Part shown: in pieces, positions 1-30,420 of the stretch
How positions within the stretch are numbered: the stretch's first letter is position 1
How the letters are laid out: the number at the start of each line of letters is the position of its first letter
Source of the DNA: Malania oleifera
Taxonomy: Eukaryota; Streptophyta; Magnoliopsida; Santalales; Ximeniaceae
Direction of reading: 5' to 3'
Length of the DNA stretch: 64,000 bases
Assembly (NCBI RefSeq): GCF_029873635.1
Contig: NC_080421.1
Span: 620,001 to 684,000 of the forward strand
Position numbers and translations under genes: made by a program
Notes under the pieces: model-generated
Databases searched by the model: none
Told to the model about the DNA's origin: nothing
The model's input: only the letters and a program-made list of their open reading frames with translations

Positions 1-249
1 GCTGAACAATACCAAGAAACGCCGGCAACTTAGTCTCACCATAACGTCCACAAAACTTACAACACCTTCACTCCTACAGCAACTTTTAAGGCACAACTGT
101 ATGAATGCTGGAGCACAAACGCCTCCATAACACACAAATCATCTCGACCATGGCCGAGGTTTCAGAGCCAGATGGGTAAAAAAATTCCACACATCTACCA
201 GATCTTTTAAACTCTGGGAATTTCCTCTGTCTTGGCTGTGCTGTGCAAC
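1..249 (-). other. Possible 3' UTR exon of the CPK gene
   Basis: On the minus strand a plausible splice acceptor (ctggcag followed by gttgcac) lies at 250-251, and the sequence beyond it is less AT-rich than its surroundings. It pairs with a good donor (acag then gtattt) just after the kinase stop codon near 2849. No long ORF is present, which fits an untranslated exon. This is inference from splice consensus and composition. The alternative is that the mRNA ends before 2848 and this is intergenic DNA. Confidence 0.33.
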
Positions 250-849
250 CTGCCAGCTAATTTACCAGGTGAGTTTATAACAGAAAATTTTATTATGATT
301 GTCAATTTGTAGCATCTAGTTGAACAATTTCCAGCAGTCTTTCTTAAAATAATAAAAAATAAAAAATAAATTGTTCATATCAGACCAAATTCCTGTGAAC
401 ATGTTGTCAATTTATAATAGAAAGATGGAATTTGCCCACACCCCCCTGCACTATACTGTACGAAACCTCATCATATACTATGTTACTTGGTTTCGCCATT
501 GAGTTGGTAAGAAAGGTTGGTGGGATGAGGCACAATATGTAATTAAAATAAAAATAACGTGATTTAAGACATGAATACATCGAGAAAATAGAGAAGACTA
601 AGAACAATATCATGAGACGAGGAAGGATGCACAAAAAAAAAACAGCTAGTGAAGCTAAACTTGGAGAGGGTAGAGCATGCAGCAAAATTGCATACTACAC
701 TGGACATTAAGATGGGAAGAAATACAAACTTGCTAGGGCTAGAGGAGTAGACATTTAAGTAATATCAAATGCATAAAAATTAAAAAGTGAGGACAGTATT
801 GTGTTTGTTAAAAAAGATACAAAAGAAAGAAGAAAAATGCATTTTAGTG

Positions 850-2620
850 AGCTAATTACTAAAGAAGGCCTGACGTTGCTATTGACAAGGAGAAGGCTAC
901 AATTTTGATATACATTCACAAAATTAGAATACATGAAGCTAGGGAACTAGTACACGAAGTTAAATAAGCATAAAAAATATTTTAAAAAATGAAAAGGCTA
1001 CACAACCAGACGGCATCCTAACTGAAGTTTGAAAAAGTTTTATGAGATAATGGGGTTATATGGCTGGCTACTCAATTTAACAAAATTATAAGATATATAA
1101 AAAGCAGAGTGCACCTATATATAAAATATAAAAATAGAATTATTTAAAATTTTAGTAACTATTGTGGATAAACATAAGACATATAATGAAACTTCGAATG
1201 AGAGTGGTTGAACAAAGACTAAGATTAAAAATGAGGTTTTCAAATAAATCAATTCAATTTTATGCCTGAAAGACTAACCACTGAAGTTATATTTACTAAA
1301 GAGATTAATAGAAAAGTTCAGTGACAAGAAAATTTGCAAAAATATTTGTTGAAGTTTGATATACATTGTTGGCCCACAACCTAAGCTTTTAGATTAAGTG
1401 CTAATATAATGTGGTACCAGAGCTAGGTTGTAGAGGTCTTAGGTTCTAGTCTTGTTGCCCATGATTATTATCTGGTGTTTAAACATTATTGTATTCCCTG
1501 TAATAGGTGTTATTTATCATTTGTTTCTCTCTCCATGTGCTATCAGGCTGCACGTGCGGGGGAGTGTTGAGGCTCAATGAATATTGTTGGCCCACAACCT
1601 AACTGCTTAAGCTTTTAGGTGAAGTAGTAATATAACAGTATTCATTGACCTAGAGAAAGCTTAGGGTTCCAAGAGAAGTTCTATCATCGGCTTAAGAAAA
1701 GAAAGAAGTAGATTGTAGGTATATGTATCAAAATATGTCATTACGGATGTCTCTAATGGATTAATGATTGGTGTTGGTAATGCACATGGAGAATGTAGGC
1801 TCATTCACAAATAGGTGTATATCAAAGGTCTACTGAGTCCTATATTTTTACTCAATAATATATGAACTTACAAGACATCTAAACGAGTAAATGGCATTAG
1901 TGTATTTTATTTGTGACTGATATTGTCTTAATGAATGAAACTAGACACAGAACAAACTACATGTTAGAATATGAAGAGAGGTTTTAAAATATATATATTT
2001 TAAGATAAGTAGAAGATATAACACACGAAATGCAATTATAGTATTAAAGGGGGGGAATAGTGGAGAAAATAATAAACTTGAAGTTCAAAAAATTTCTACT
2101 AGTTTGAAACTATTATGCAAGTTGAAGAAGAAATTGACGAAGATGCAACATAGGGTTAAAGCAGGTTGGGTAAATTGGCATGTTGTGACTGTACAATACC
2201 TTTAAAATTAAAAAGAGAGTAAAATACAATAGCTATAAGACCAGCTATGTTATATGAATCAGGATATAGGGCAACAATGAACGACATATCCGAGAAGTAA
2301 ATGTTGTAGAAATGAGAATGTTAAGATAGATTAGAGGTATAAATCTAGAAGATAAAATAACATGTGAACATATTCAAGGTAAGTTAAGCATAAGATAGAG
2401 GCGCAATTAAGATGGTTTAAGCAGTTGCAACATAGACCAAGCAACACCAGTGAGAAAGAGTTATTTAGTTGACGTTAGATGTCATAGCAGACGTTGGAGG
2501 AGACTCAGAATAAGAAGGGCCAAGGTACTAAATAAGGATAAATCACATGGAATCACTGGAAAAATTGACATAGCTGGCCCCCCCTAGTAGGACTTAACAC
2601 TTGGTTGTTGTCATACCGCT
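850..2620 (+). mobile_element. RTE-clade LINE, decayed copy 1
   Basis: Across three frames with many stops, the plus strand still encodes pieces of a plant RTE reverse transcriptase in the right order: an ATGPDGI-like stretch near 1000, the MP-R-TTE-IF region at about 1263, FIDLEKA at about 1641, and the MRMLR region at about 2310. The 3' end near 2575-2620 is the typical RTE tail (cctagtaggactt then ttggttgttg). The 5' limit is vague. A TRIM at 1347-1637 splits the coding remnant. The element is certainly inactive. Confidence 0.65.
1347..1637 (+). mobile_element. TRIM (miniature LTR retrotransposon) with both LTRs
   Basis: Two similar terminal repeats, 1347-1411 and 1565-1637, both begin TGTTGA and share the core TTGTTGGCCCACAACCTAA; the right one ends in CA. 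Directly after the left repeat is TGGTACCAGAGC (1412-1423), one base from the common primer-binding site for initiator tRNA-Met. Directly before the right repeat is a purine tract (gcgggggag). The flanks are atatt (1342-1346) and gtatt (1638-1642), a 5-bp target duplication with one mismatch. There is no ORF, as expected for a TRIM. Removing it rejoins the RTE reading order (see findings). Confidence 0.8.
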
Positions 2621-2874
2621 TAGGCACTGAGCCACAAGACTGAATGATAAAGATTTTTTAAATTCAGTTCTGGATGTAAATTAAGTTAATTGCCTAAATA
2701 CAGCAAATGTGCAACCCTGTATATGGTACATATTCAAATGCACAATAAGAATGAGAAGGGCAAAGCAGCAACAAATCTTAATTATTATTTACTTAGAAGG
2801 GATTAACAAAGGAAAGGAATAGTTGAAATTATATAAATTCAAAAATACCTGTACATGATGCATGTAACTGGAAG

Positions 2875-20652
<17,778 letters not shown>

Positions 20653-21300
20653 AAAAACAATCCCTAAACCTCAAACAACAATCACGGTATTCTCCTCATC
20701 CAATGATCTTTCCTTCTTTTCTTTCTGAAGAATCACAACACGAGATTGAATGAAGCGAACAGTTGTTTGTCCCTGAAATCCTCAATATTTAATATCAAAC
20801 TCAAACAATGAAAACCAAAAAATAGGAGAAACAAACAACAAATCTAAACGACCAAAAGAAAGAAAAAAAAAAGTCGTAATTTTATTTCCAGATCAGAGCT
20901 AGAGCTACACAAACAACATAACTATCATCTATCTATTGTCTAGAAAAATTTTGAATCAGCGTAGCTTGCAGTCAATCAGACACGTGAAGCGAGCATGTGG
21001 GACTAAAAACCACAGGAATTCTTGAAGTAAAAAAAATAAAAAAAAAATAATGATAAATAAACAAATAATAGATCAAGAATCCGTACCTGGCGGCGATAGA
21101 CGGAAATGGAGAAATGGGGGATTGGGAAAGGAGGTAAGTAAGGATGGGATTGAAATGGAAGAGAGAAGAAATTGGGAAATGAAAACAGAGCGTCTAGGTA
21201 TGGAATTGGGGAAGAGAAAAGAAGAGGTGATGGCGATCCATTTCCATGCTGGTGAATCTGAGCCTCATCCTCCTGTTGTTGCTCTATGTCTGCCCTTTTG
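20653..21300 (-). other. CPK 5' UTR with a probable leader intron
   Basis: On the minus strand a donor CCAG|GTACGG at 21086 and an acceptor ttcag|GGAC at 20773 would remove a 314-bp leader intron (20773-21086). This leaves a pyrimidine-rich first exon upstream of 21087 and 120 nt of leader before the ATG at 20652. Leader introns are common in plant kinase genes. This is inferred from splice consensus only; the transcription start is not defined. Confidence 0.45.
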
Positions 21301-21657
21301 GCGTTTTAATTAATATTTTCTTTTATTAGGCTTATCTGCTGCTCACAAACATCGGAGGATAGTGCTGTGCTGCTGACCACCTCTTCCTCTTCCCCTTCCC
21401 CTTCCCTCCCTCCTCCTTTTCCTCCTCCATTATTATTATTTCTTCCTTTTTTCTTTAAAAAAAAATCAATAAACTAAATTAATTAATTTTATATTTTTAC
21501 TCTGTATATTATTATAACACGCGGTTTTAATAAGAACCATTCATCTTCGTTTCTCACTATTGCCTCTTTTTTTTTTCCCCCTTTTATGGTGTTGGTAAGT
21601 GACTTTATTTATTTATTTATTTATTGATTTTTTTTCCTTATTGTCCTTTTTAACCAA

Positions 21658-21733
<76 letters not shown>

Positions 21734-22232
21734 GTTGTGGGAACTAGCTACCTCCCACGCAAAGCTTAATTGCCAAGTGACTAAGCTACCATATACACTT
21801 ATTTGAAAAAATAAATAGTTATAACAGAATAACCTGTACTTACTTAGTATTTGGGCAAAAGACATTAACATCTCCTGAAATTTGATAAAAAAAATAATAA
21901 CTTATCTTAAGATTTCATATATTTCAAGAACCTTCCAGCGATTTCAAAAACCACTGAGACCTTACTTGAAACTTACAAAAAAGAAACAAATTTCGTCTTG
22001 TATTTTGTTAAAAAAAAATGAGTTTTTTTGAAGGAGATTCCTATTTTTTTCGCAAACCTCGATGAGGTCTGTGATATTTTTGAAAATCTTAAAGAAGATT
22101 TTTACATTTTTATTAAACCTTAAAGGAGATAAATATCTTTTTGCTCCAAGTATTTAACACTAAAAGTATTTTTAAAATAATAACTATATTTTAAGAAATA
22201 ATCATAAATTGTTTCTACCCATTTATAGATAT
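21301..22232 (-). promoter_or_regulatory. Upstream region of CPK with purine tract and long GA repeat
   Basis: No gene is seen here. On the gene strand it holds a purine-rich tract at about 21382-21430 and the GA microsatellite at 21661-21731, both within about 650 bp of the predicted first exon. GA tracts near plant promoters can bind GAGA-type BBR/BPC factors (family knowledge). No convincing TATA box could be fixed. Confidence 0.3.
21661..21731. repeat. (CT)n microsatellite, about 35 units
   Basis: A perfect 71-bp CT run lies upstream of CPK. The minus-strand ORF across it is an artefact of alternating Arg and Glu codons. Confidence 0.97.
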
Positions 22233-22380
22233 TGTTAAATTATGAATGAAGGACTTTTTCTCTATGTTGATTATTGAATATTACAAAGGTGTATATATAC
22301 ATGAGAGAATGAAAAAAATTGGAAAGAGAAAAAATGGAAAGTATATTTTGCTAAAATGAAAAGTATATATTTCTCTAATA
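22233..22380 (-). repeat. Copia A 3' LTR
   Basis: 148 bp, the counterpart of 40067-40214, about 15 differences by eye including two compensating single-base gaps. Confidence 0.85.
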
Positions 22381-22382
22381 CT

Positions 22383-23389
22383 CTCCCTCAAGTTGGAGCA
22401 TGGAGATCCATAATGCCCAACTTGTGTGATAAGTCACAACCCAAAGTTTTGATGAAGATATCGGCAAGCTGACTATAGGTAGGGATATGCTTAGTGAAGA
22501 AGAGGTCAGCCGAAACTTTTCACAAACAATATGACAATAAATTTCTATATGTTTAGTACGTTCGTAGAAAACAGAATTCTGGACAATGTGAAGAGTCACT
22601 TGGTTGTCACAATATAAGAGCATAGGTTGAGAATGCAGTACTCCAAGATCATTTGGAAGAGTTTTTAGCCATGTAAGTTCATAAGTAATGGAAGCAAGCG
22701 CCCCGTACTCAGCTTCGGCGGAGGAGTGAGATACTGTAGGTTGTTTCTTAGTGCGCCGGGAAATTGGACTAGTGCCCAACTGAATGAAAAAATCATTGGT
22801 GGAGCGGCGAGTGAGGGGACAACTAGCCCAATCCGAATCAGAATAGGATGAGACTTGAAAAGTGTTGGCAGTAGGAAAAAATAAGTCTTGTCCTGGAGAT
22901 GCCTTAATGTATCGAAAAACATGTACAGCGGCATCATAATATGGTTGTCTGGGCTGGTGCATAAATTAATTGAGAATATTGACTGGAAATACAATGTCAA
23001 GACCAGTGATCGTGAGATAAATCAAACGTTCAACGAGTCATCGAAACGAGTTTGTATCAGAGAGAAGATCACCATCAGTATTATTGAGCTTCAGATTTTG
23101 TTCCATGGGAAAGTGGGCAAGACGAGCACCAAGATGACCGTTATCAGTGAGGATGTCAAGAGCATATTTTCGTTGATTAAGAAATATGCCAGTGGGAGAG
23201 TGAGCAACTTCGAGGTTGAGGAAATATTTCAATTTGCCAAGATCCTTTAGTTTGAATTTTTGAGTGAGCGTGACTTTGAAAGTGCTAATATCAGAGAGAT
23301 CATTGTCTGCTATGAGAATGTCATCAACATAAATGTTGTGATAATTGATCGGATAATGAAGATGCACAGCGAAATAAACAACAAGTAAA
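22383..23389 (-). pseudogene. Copia A reverse transcriptase C-terminus and RNase H
   Basis: The minus strand encodes YVDDILIA (about 23331 downwards), LKDLGKLKYFLNLEVA, then RNase H motifs SYSDSDWASCP, SSAEAEYGALAS and YCDNQVTLHI, ending in the C-terminal region before the LTR. Frameshifts split it near 23040 and 22965. The N-terminal side is cut at 23390 by Copia B. Confidence 0.85.
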
Positions 23390-23916
23390 TGTAAACAACA
23401 CACACACAACCAGAACAAGATCAACACAAAGATTTATGTGGTTCGGTAAAGCCTACATCCACGGAAACAATGGCACACAAATTTCACTAAGGAAATCAAA
23501 ATGTACACAATACACTTCTCAAATGATCACCCTCTCTCTCAAAATATGCCCAGATGACATATATAGAGTTTCCTCAGAGGTTTGCCCAACCACCCATCAT
23601 TCAAAAATTCAAAATTCAGACAACTGTCGCAGCCTTATCGCCACTCGTTGACGAACACAGGGCTTTATCGACAAGATCAAGAAGAACCTTTGTCGATGAA
23701 TGTAGGGCTCTCGTCGACGATGCCAAAATTCTGAAATTTTCTACTCTCGGTAATTATTCATTGATGAGCTTCAAAGCCTTTGTCAACGAACCTATGTGTT
23801 CCCTCGTCGACGAACATAGGCCCTTCGTCGACGAGGCCTGCTATGCTGCCCCCTTCATGTTTTTCCTCCTTCATTCTTTGTTTATCAAAATAAAAGTATA
23901 AGAGCCACAAATAACA
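23390..23916 (-). repeat. Copia B 3' LTR with TCGTCGACGA array
   Basis: 527 bp. Seven TCGTCGACGA-like units, two to three perfect, lie at 23642-23840, that is about 75-275 bp from its own-strand 5' end. Confidence 0.75.
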
Positions 23917-24836
23917 ATCTCCACCTTGGCGATTATACGCCCCTTAGGAGAATCTTAAAAACATGAACTGCTTCATTTTGAACTTAAAAACGCTAGGTTG
24001 TGCTTGTCTCCCTTCTATCACTTAGAGACATGAAGTAAGTCCAAGCAATGCTTGAACTTCTCTGAAGTAACTGATTTGGTCAGAATATCTGTTTCATTAT
24101 CAGATGTGTAAAATTTCTCCAACACAAGTTCACCCGAAGCAATCAATTCCCGAACCCTATGGAACCTTACATCAATGTGTTTGGTTCTAGCATAGTATAC
24201 CTAATTCTTTGCCAAGTAAATGGCACTCTAACTATCACAATGCAGCACCACACCATCTTGCTATAACCCCAGCTCTCTAACTAAACCAGTAAGTCATAAG
24301 GCTTCTTTTGTAGCTTTAGCAACTACCATATATTCCGCCTTAGTCGTGGACAATGCAACTAGATATTGTACCATGCATCTTCAACATTCCTGTCCTCTTA
24401 CAAAGGTAAACACATATCCCATTGTAGACCTTCTGTCATCCATATCCCCAGCATAATTTGCATTAACAAACCCCATAACTGAAGGACAACCCTATTGCAT
24501 GCTGAACATGATGCCATATCCCGATGTACCCCTCAAGTATCTAAGTATCCATTTGATGATTTCCCAATGTTGCCTTCTTGGATTAGAGAGGAACTTGCTT
24601 ACCACGCTTACCACATGAGCCAAATATGCCCTCGTATATACCATGGCGAACATTAAACTCCCCACAACACTAACATAGGGGACCTTTGACATGTCCCAGA
24701 TTTCCTCATCCAAACTTGGGCAATCTGTAATAGACAATTTGAAATGATTCACTAGAGGTGTACACACTGGTCTTGCATCAGCCATGCTAAATCTATCCAA
24801 CACCTTCTGCAAATAACCACCCTGAGATAACCATAA
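23390..24836 (-). mobile_element. Copia element B, 3' part only
   Basis: The 3' LTR is 23390-23916 (TGTTATTTGTGGC to TTTACA on its strand), preceded by the purine tract AAGGTGGAGAT at 23917. Next come RNase H and the end of RT on the minus strand to 24812 (MADARPVCTPL, YVSVVGSLMFAM, LRYLRGTSGYG). Gypsy-1 cuts it at 24837 and its remaining 5' part is not in the window. The left flank is gtaaa. The domain order and the C-terminal MADAR-P-C-TPL stretch are standard Copia. Confidence 0.75.
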
Positions 24837-26675
24837 TGTAACGCCCCGGCCTGTTAAACGGCCCTAAAGTGCTACTACACCTGTATAATACGCTTGTCTC
24901 TAATAAATATACATATACAACCCACCCTGAATAGGGACATATAGGTGTTTCATTCTAAGATCTAATCTCATGCACAGCGAAAAACATAAACATTCATATG
25001 GAATCTAATAGACAAAACCAGAATTTCTAACTGACTTATTTCATACATATATCCATACCTAAAACATAACATGTTCTTACAATCTCCAAAAAGACATTCT
25101 GAACTAAGTCTATTACATATACAAAACACTTGCGTAAGCTAAACACAATAAGACCCTCCAAGTCCCTCTATCAACTAGGACCAACGTCCTGCAAGAACTA
25201 AAAGAAAGGTTGTATTTTTGGGTGAGACACTTCTCAGTAAGGTGGAAGATATTACATCAGTGTGTGACAATACATATTCAAACCAGTAGAAAGCGGTTAC
25301 ATATATAGCATATTCTTAATACTTTAATATAGGAGATATATAGATAATTCCTTCAATAGATGGTTTAGCATCATAGCAAGGGAGAGTTCCTGAGATTAGG
25401 GTAGGGTACAGGCTCATACACTGCACAATCCCTCCGCCCGATACTCAAACTTGTGACTTTGCCTATTTTAGTTTTTAAATCATGCATATGCATATGCATA
25501 TTTAGAACACTATCCAACTTAGAAAACAATAATAACAAATTCCAACACTATCCCTTGGCTCGGGTTATACGATTTACTATAGTCCGACTGAATCCACTTG
25601 GTCCATTAATCCACCAATGGCACACACCTACCCAGCCGACTATCTCGATACCCACACTGAAAATTAGATGTGTGGTTGCACTGTATCTAGAATATAGCAA
25701 TGGAACCGCGCTTTAAGCTTTTTAAGGCTTCATATCACATTGAGTTTTTTAAGGCTCTCTTATAACGGTGAATTTTTTAGGGCTCTCATATAACGGTGAG
25801 CTTTTTAAGGCTCTGATAGTAACAAGTTGTGGTTACAAATATCATATATACAAATTATAATAAAACAAATTAACTTGTTTCAAATTCACAAATCATCTGT
25901 ATAGTTCCAGTATTTTCACAAACTCATTCATCCATACTGTGGTATAAATCGGCACACAACCTCTCGGTTTGACCCTTTTCACATATAAAACAGTACATAA
26001 CTGACACTTGGTTTCCATATTTTCAAATAGCAAAATGGAACTCCAGTTCCCATCGTTCATATACGTATTTAAACAGGTTCACATATTTCATTTTATATCA
26101 TATGTCACACTAGTTTGGTCAAAATTTGCTATATAGTATATAACTCGATAAATATCATTTAAATGGAAAATAAAGAATTCAAACATCTCTTATATTAAGA
26201 TCAATATAAATAAATAAGTTTCGAAAAGTGTGGAGATCATACGTCAAAACCCTCATTTTTACCAAAACCGTAAAATCATAAAACCGGTATTTTTACCTAG
26301 TGAAACTTTACAAATAAGTAGTCAATACATGCATATAAATATAAGCAAACTTTTTAGCGGTTTAGTTTTATAAAAAAGACTGATGTAAACAAATCCCCTT
26401 ACCTTTTTCCAAATTCCAAAACACAAACTACACGGCTCCCAAAACAACGAACCTAGTTCTCAAAACCCTATAAACCGAAGAACAGTATTTCAATACAATT
26501 CTAGTTACTACAGATCTACCGAACCAAAAAAGAACTTAGACCCTTACCTTGATTTCGGGATAAAACCCAGAAGTCCTCAAAACGAAGATTCAATCCGCTA
26601 TAATAGTAGAGATTTTCCCCCTGATCTGCGTAGTAACGTCGGATCATGGATTCGGGTGACAAATAGTGGAGGATC

Positions 26676-26707
<32 letters not shown>

Positions 26708-27057
26708 TTCGATGGTTCTAGAGAAAGAGAGAGTTTTGAGTTTCTTAACCATGAAGCAATGAAAAATGATATTTATAGACCACTTGACCTGGTCAAACTT
26801 GTCAACGAATTGTGCCCTCATCGACGAGCCATAGAAGGCTCTTCGTTGACGAACCTCTTCTCTCGTCGACGAACCCTAGTATGATATTCTTCATGTTGAT
26901 CAATATCTTTTCGCCTTCGAGGCTCTGAATTTCGGCGATGAAGCGCAGAAAGGCCTTCGTCAACGAGAACCTTGGCTTTGTCGACAAAGCCTACCAAAAT
27001 TACCTTTTTACCCTCTTCTAATTTATTTTCCTTATTTTATGGGTTCGGGTCTCTACA
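24837..27057 (-). repeat. Gypsy-1 3' LTR
   Basis: 2221 bp. It contains a 31-33-bp tandem repeat at about 25705-25820 (gagctttttaaggctct units), a (GA)n run at 26681-26707, and a TCGTCGACGA-type array at 26797-26995, about 60-260 bp from its own-strand 5' end. Confidence 0.8.
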
Positions 27058-27417
27058 ATCTCCCCTCCTTATAAAAATTTCATCTTCAAAATTTGTTAAC
27101 TGTTTCTAGGCATAACCTTACCTTATAACTCAGTTTTACAAAAGAGTCGATAGCCACCCACATAGCGGCTCCGGCCCAAGTTTATTACATACCCTCACAT
27201 ATGGCGGAGGAATACCGTGGTTACAATGTGATGCTTTGGAAGATTACAATACATACAAAACTCTCCCAAAGACCATATCTAATATAATTTGAACTAGTTA
27301 TTCTACTTACTTGTATAACTTTAACTATCTCTGAATAATTGAGGGTACTTCTGGCGTATCTCTGACTCTAGTTCCCATGAAGCTTCCTCCACTGTACGAT
27401 TACGCTATAATACCTTT

Positions 27418-29241
27418 TGTAAGAACCCGAACCGTGATAGGTGGGTTTAAATAGTTAAAGAGAAGGGTAAAATTGGAATTAGATCTGGCTTCGTCAATGA
27501 AACCATATTTCGTCAACGAAGCCAGATTTCGTCGACGAAGGCTTTGTTCTGCTCATCGACGAAGTTCAGAGACTCGTTAACAAGGAGAAGCGGAGAGATT
27601 TTAGGAAATTGGGGATCTCAGGCTTGTCGAGGAGATCACCATCTCATTGACGAAGTGACTATGGGGCCTCATCGACGAGGTCGCCATTCGTCGACGAGGG
27701 CAGCTGGGTCAAAGGGCTATAAATATCAATTTCATTGCTTAACCATTAAGAAATTTTAAAAATCCTCTCCCTGTCTCTTTATAACTCATCCTACTCTTTT
27801 TTTCTCTAGATTTCTTCACCGTTCATCGCTGGAATCGACGATCTAACGTTACCACGAGGATCAGGGAAGGATTCTCTACAAAACCTACAGATCAGAATCC
27901 CGTTTCGGAGATTTTCGGGTTTCAACTTAAAATCGAGGTAAGGCTCAGTTTTCTTTTCTGATCCAATAGTTTGGTAGATGATGAAGTTGTGAGTATTTTC
28001 TATACTTGTTTTGTAGATTTTGAGAACTCGGTTCGTTGTTTAGGAGCCATAGAGTTCAGGATTGATCTTTTGGGGGAAAGGTAACGGAAATCTATTTATG
28101 TCGGTTATTTTTTAAATCAACCTCAGTAGAACTGTGGTTCACGGTCCTCTGTGTGTTTTGGATGCTCATTTAGGAGAATCTAATATGGAAAACTATGGGT
28201 TTTTCATGATTACAGTTTTGGGAAAAAGGGGGTGATGGGATGCATCTTTGGTTTTGTTGAAAACCGTATGTATATGATGATTTATACTGTGATATAAGGA
28301 TGGTCGTGCCTTGACTTGTTTAAACTATATATGTTTGGAAAACCATGATTTTAGTTTATCAAATGGGTGTGATTTGTTTGGTTATATGAGCATGCATGGT
28401 TGTGTTTCGTTGAAATGCAGTAGGAACTGGGTTCCAAATTGTTCTAGGTTTGAGGGTATGTGTTTATCGCTTGCCATGTAGGTATAAGTGTCTGGCTCTA
28501 TATCTGAGGGTGTAAGCCTATACTGGCTGAACACCGAAGGGTGTGAATCCACCAGTTTAGCATCGATATGATGTCATGGGAGTCTAGGACTAGCCATGTG
28601 TTGGTGGCGTCGTGTTTCGTGGGTTGACTACGGGCCAACGTCGTATGTCGCAGGCCAGCTTCGGGCCGAAGGGTGTGACAACACTGGGATTTCTTGATCA
28701 TGTGTGTGTGCGTGTATGCACTGTTTTATTGTGAGTACTGGAACTGCATTTAACTGTATATGTGTTGCGTCATGATAACACTCAAATGTCACACATCGAT
28801 ATAACCTGCATTCTTCCTTACTGAGATGTGTCTCACCCCTACTGTACGTACATTTTTACAGATCCTTCGAGTAACCGGAACTAGGGTCCTTGAGGTAGGA
28901 GCGTAGTGGCCGGTGTACTGCGGCTAGCGCTTGGGTAAGTGCTAGGACTTGTGTTTTGCGGGTTGCCGTTTTAAGATATGTTGGGCACCCAGTTGTACGT
29001 TGTATGATAGAGCCTTGTTTCTGCTCTTGTATAGACTCTGGTATGGTACCATGTATGTATATAGAATGACCTTTTTCCGCTGCGTATATGATTGTGTTTG
29101 GATGTGCATAGGGTGCTTGGGAACCCCACGGGGTTGGACCCTCATCCTTTGTACTGTATCTTTGGATGTTTTGTTAGATATAGGGACAGGTTAGGTTACA
29201 TTCTCACCCCTGGGTCCCATTTCTGGGTTGTGGGCATGACA
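27418..29241 (+). mobile_element. Solo LTR of a Gypsy-type element
   Basis: 1824 bp running from TGTAAGAACCC to GGCATGACA, flanked by ccttt (27413-27417) and ccttc (29242-29246). Deleting it rejoins the Gypsy-1 reading frame across TKEILLVKVL-RN-TVEEASWE. The start resembles the Gypsy-1 LTR (TGTAGAGACCC). It carries a TCGTCGACGA-type array at 27487-27705 and no ORF of note. Confidence 0.85.
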
Positions 29242-29272
29242 CCTTCACTAACAATATCTCCTTAGTTCGTAA

Positions 29273-30420
29273 CTACAGCACCTTCTGATCTAAAATCTGT
29301 ACGGGAACCTTTTCATATGCTAATGCATCATTGATCTCCAAAGGTTTGTAACTCAATACGTGCGAAGGATCGAGCACGTACTTCCTTAGCACTGATACGT
29401 GAAACACGTCATGAACTCTAGATAGTGCTGGGGGTAATGCCACTCGATAAGCAACCAGACCTACCCTTTCCAGGATCTCGAATGGTCCAATGTACCGAGG
29501 GCTTTGTTTCTCCTTCTTCCCAAACCTCATTACTCCTTTCATCGGAGCAATCTTTAGGAATACCATATCTCATGTCTCGAACTCTAGCTCTCATTGGTGA
29601 GTATCTGCATAACTCTTCTATCGACTCTGAGCTGCCCTGATTCTCTCTCTAATCATCTCGACCTTTGCAGAGGCCCGTTGAATCAATTTCGATCCTAGTA
29701 TCTATCGCTCACTTACTTGATCTCAGTACAATGGAGATTGACTCCAATGACCATACAATGCCTCATATGGTGCCATCTCTATCTGGCCTGGTAGCTGTTG
29801 TTATACGTAAATTCCACAAGCTGTAGATACAGTATCCAATTGTCATCAAAATCTACTATGCACACTCGCAACATATCCTCTAACGTCTGAATAGTCCTCT
29901 CACACTATCCATCAGTCTGCGGGTGAAATGACGTACTAAATGTAAGCTGTGATCCCAAGGCATCTCATAGACTTTTCCAGAATTGAGAAGTAAAACATAG
30001 GTCTCGATTTGAAATGATAGAAACTGGGATACCATGGAGTCGTACAATCTCTTGCACATATGACTCTACCATCCTATTCAGAGAATAGATGATTCTGATT
30101 GGAATGAAATGTGTAGTCTTCGTTAGCCGATCAACTACAACCCATATAGCGTTCTGCCCATGCACTATTGTAGGTAACCTTGATACGAAATCCATTGAGA
30201 TATGCTCCCATTTCCACTTGGGAATGTCAAGTGGCTGAAGTGGTCCTGCGGGCCTCTAGTGCTCTGTTTTGACCTACTGACATGTCAGACACTGCTTTAC
30301 GAAATGGGCAATCTCTCTTTTCATGTTCAACCACCAAAAAGATTCCCTAAGGTTTCAGTACATCTTCGTACTTCCAGGATGTACGGTGTAGAGCGAACGG
30401 TGTGCCTTCTCTAGAATGAC
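29273..30420 (-). pseudogene. Gypsy-1 integrase remnant
   Basis: The minus strand encodes MDFVSRLP, WVVVDRLTKTTHFIP and RLHGIPVSIISNRD (integrase core, 29965-30195), then the C-terminal region SPRYIGPFEILERVG, FHVSVLRKY at 29273-29566. Stops and frameshifts separate them. Confidence 0.85.

Larger units (their letters stand above)
250..2848 (-). other. Predicted 3' UTR intron or intergenic spacer holding an RTE copy and a TRIM
   Basis: This stretch would be removed if the donor at 2847-2848 and the acceptor at 250-251 are used. From 250 to about 850 it is AT-rich with no coding or repeat signal that I recognise. From about 850 to 2620 it is a decayed RTE LINE interrupted by a TRIM. Between 2620 and 2848 I see nothing notable. 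Confidence 0.3.

Noticed and set aside
21650..21871. Minus-strand ORF of 73 aa rich in alternating Arg-Glu
   Set aside because: It is the translation of the (CT)n microsatellite and has no gene-like context.
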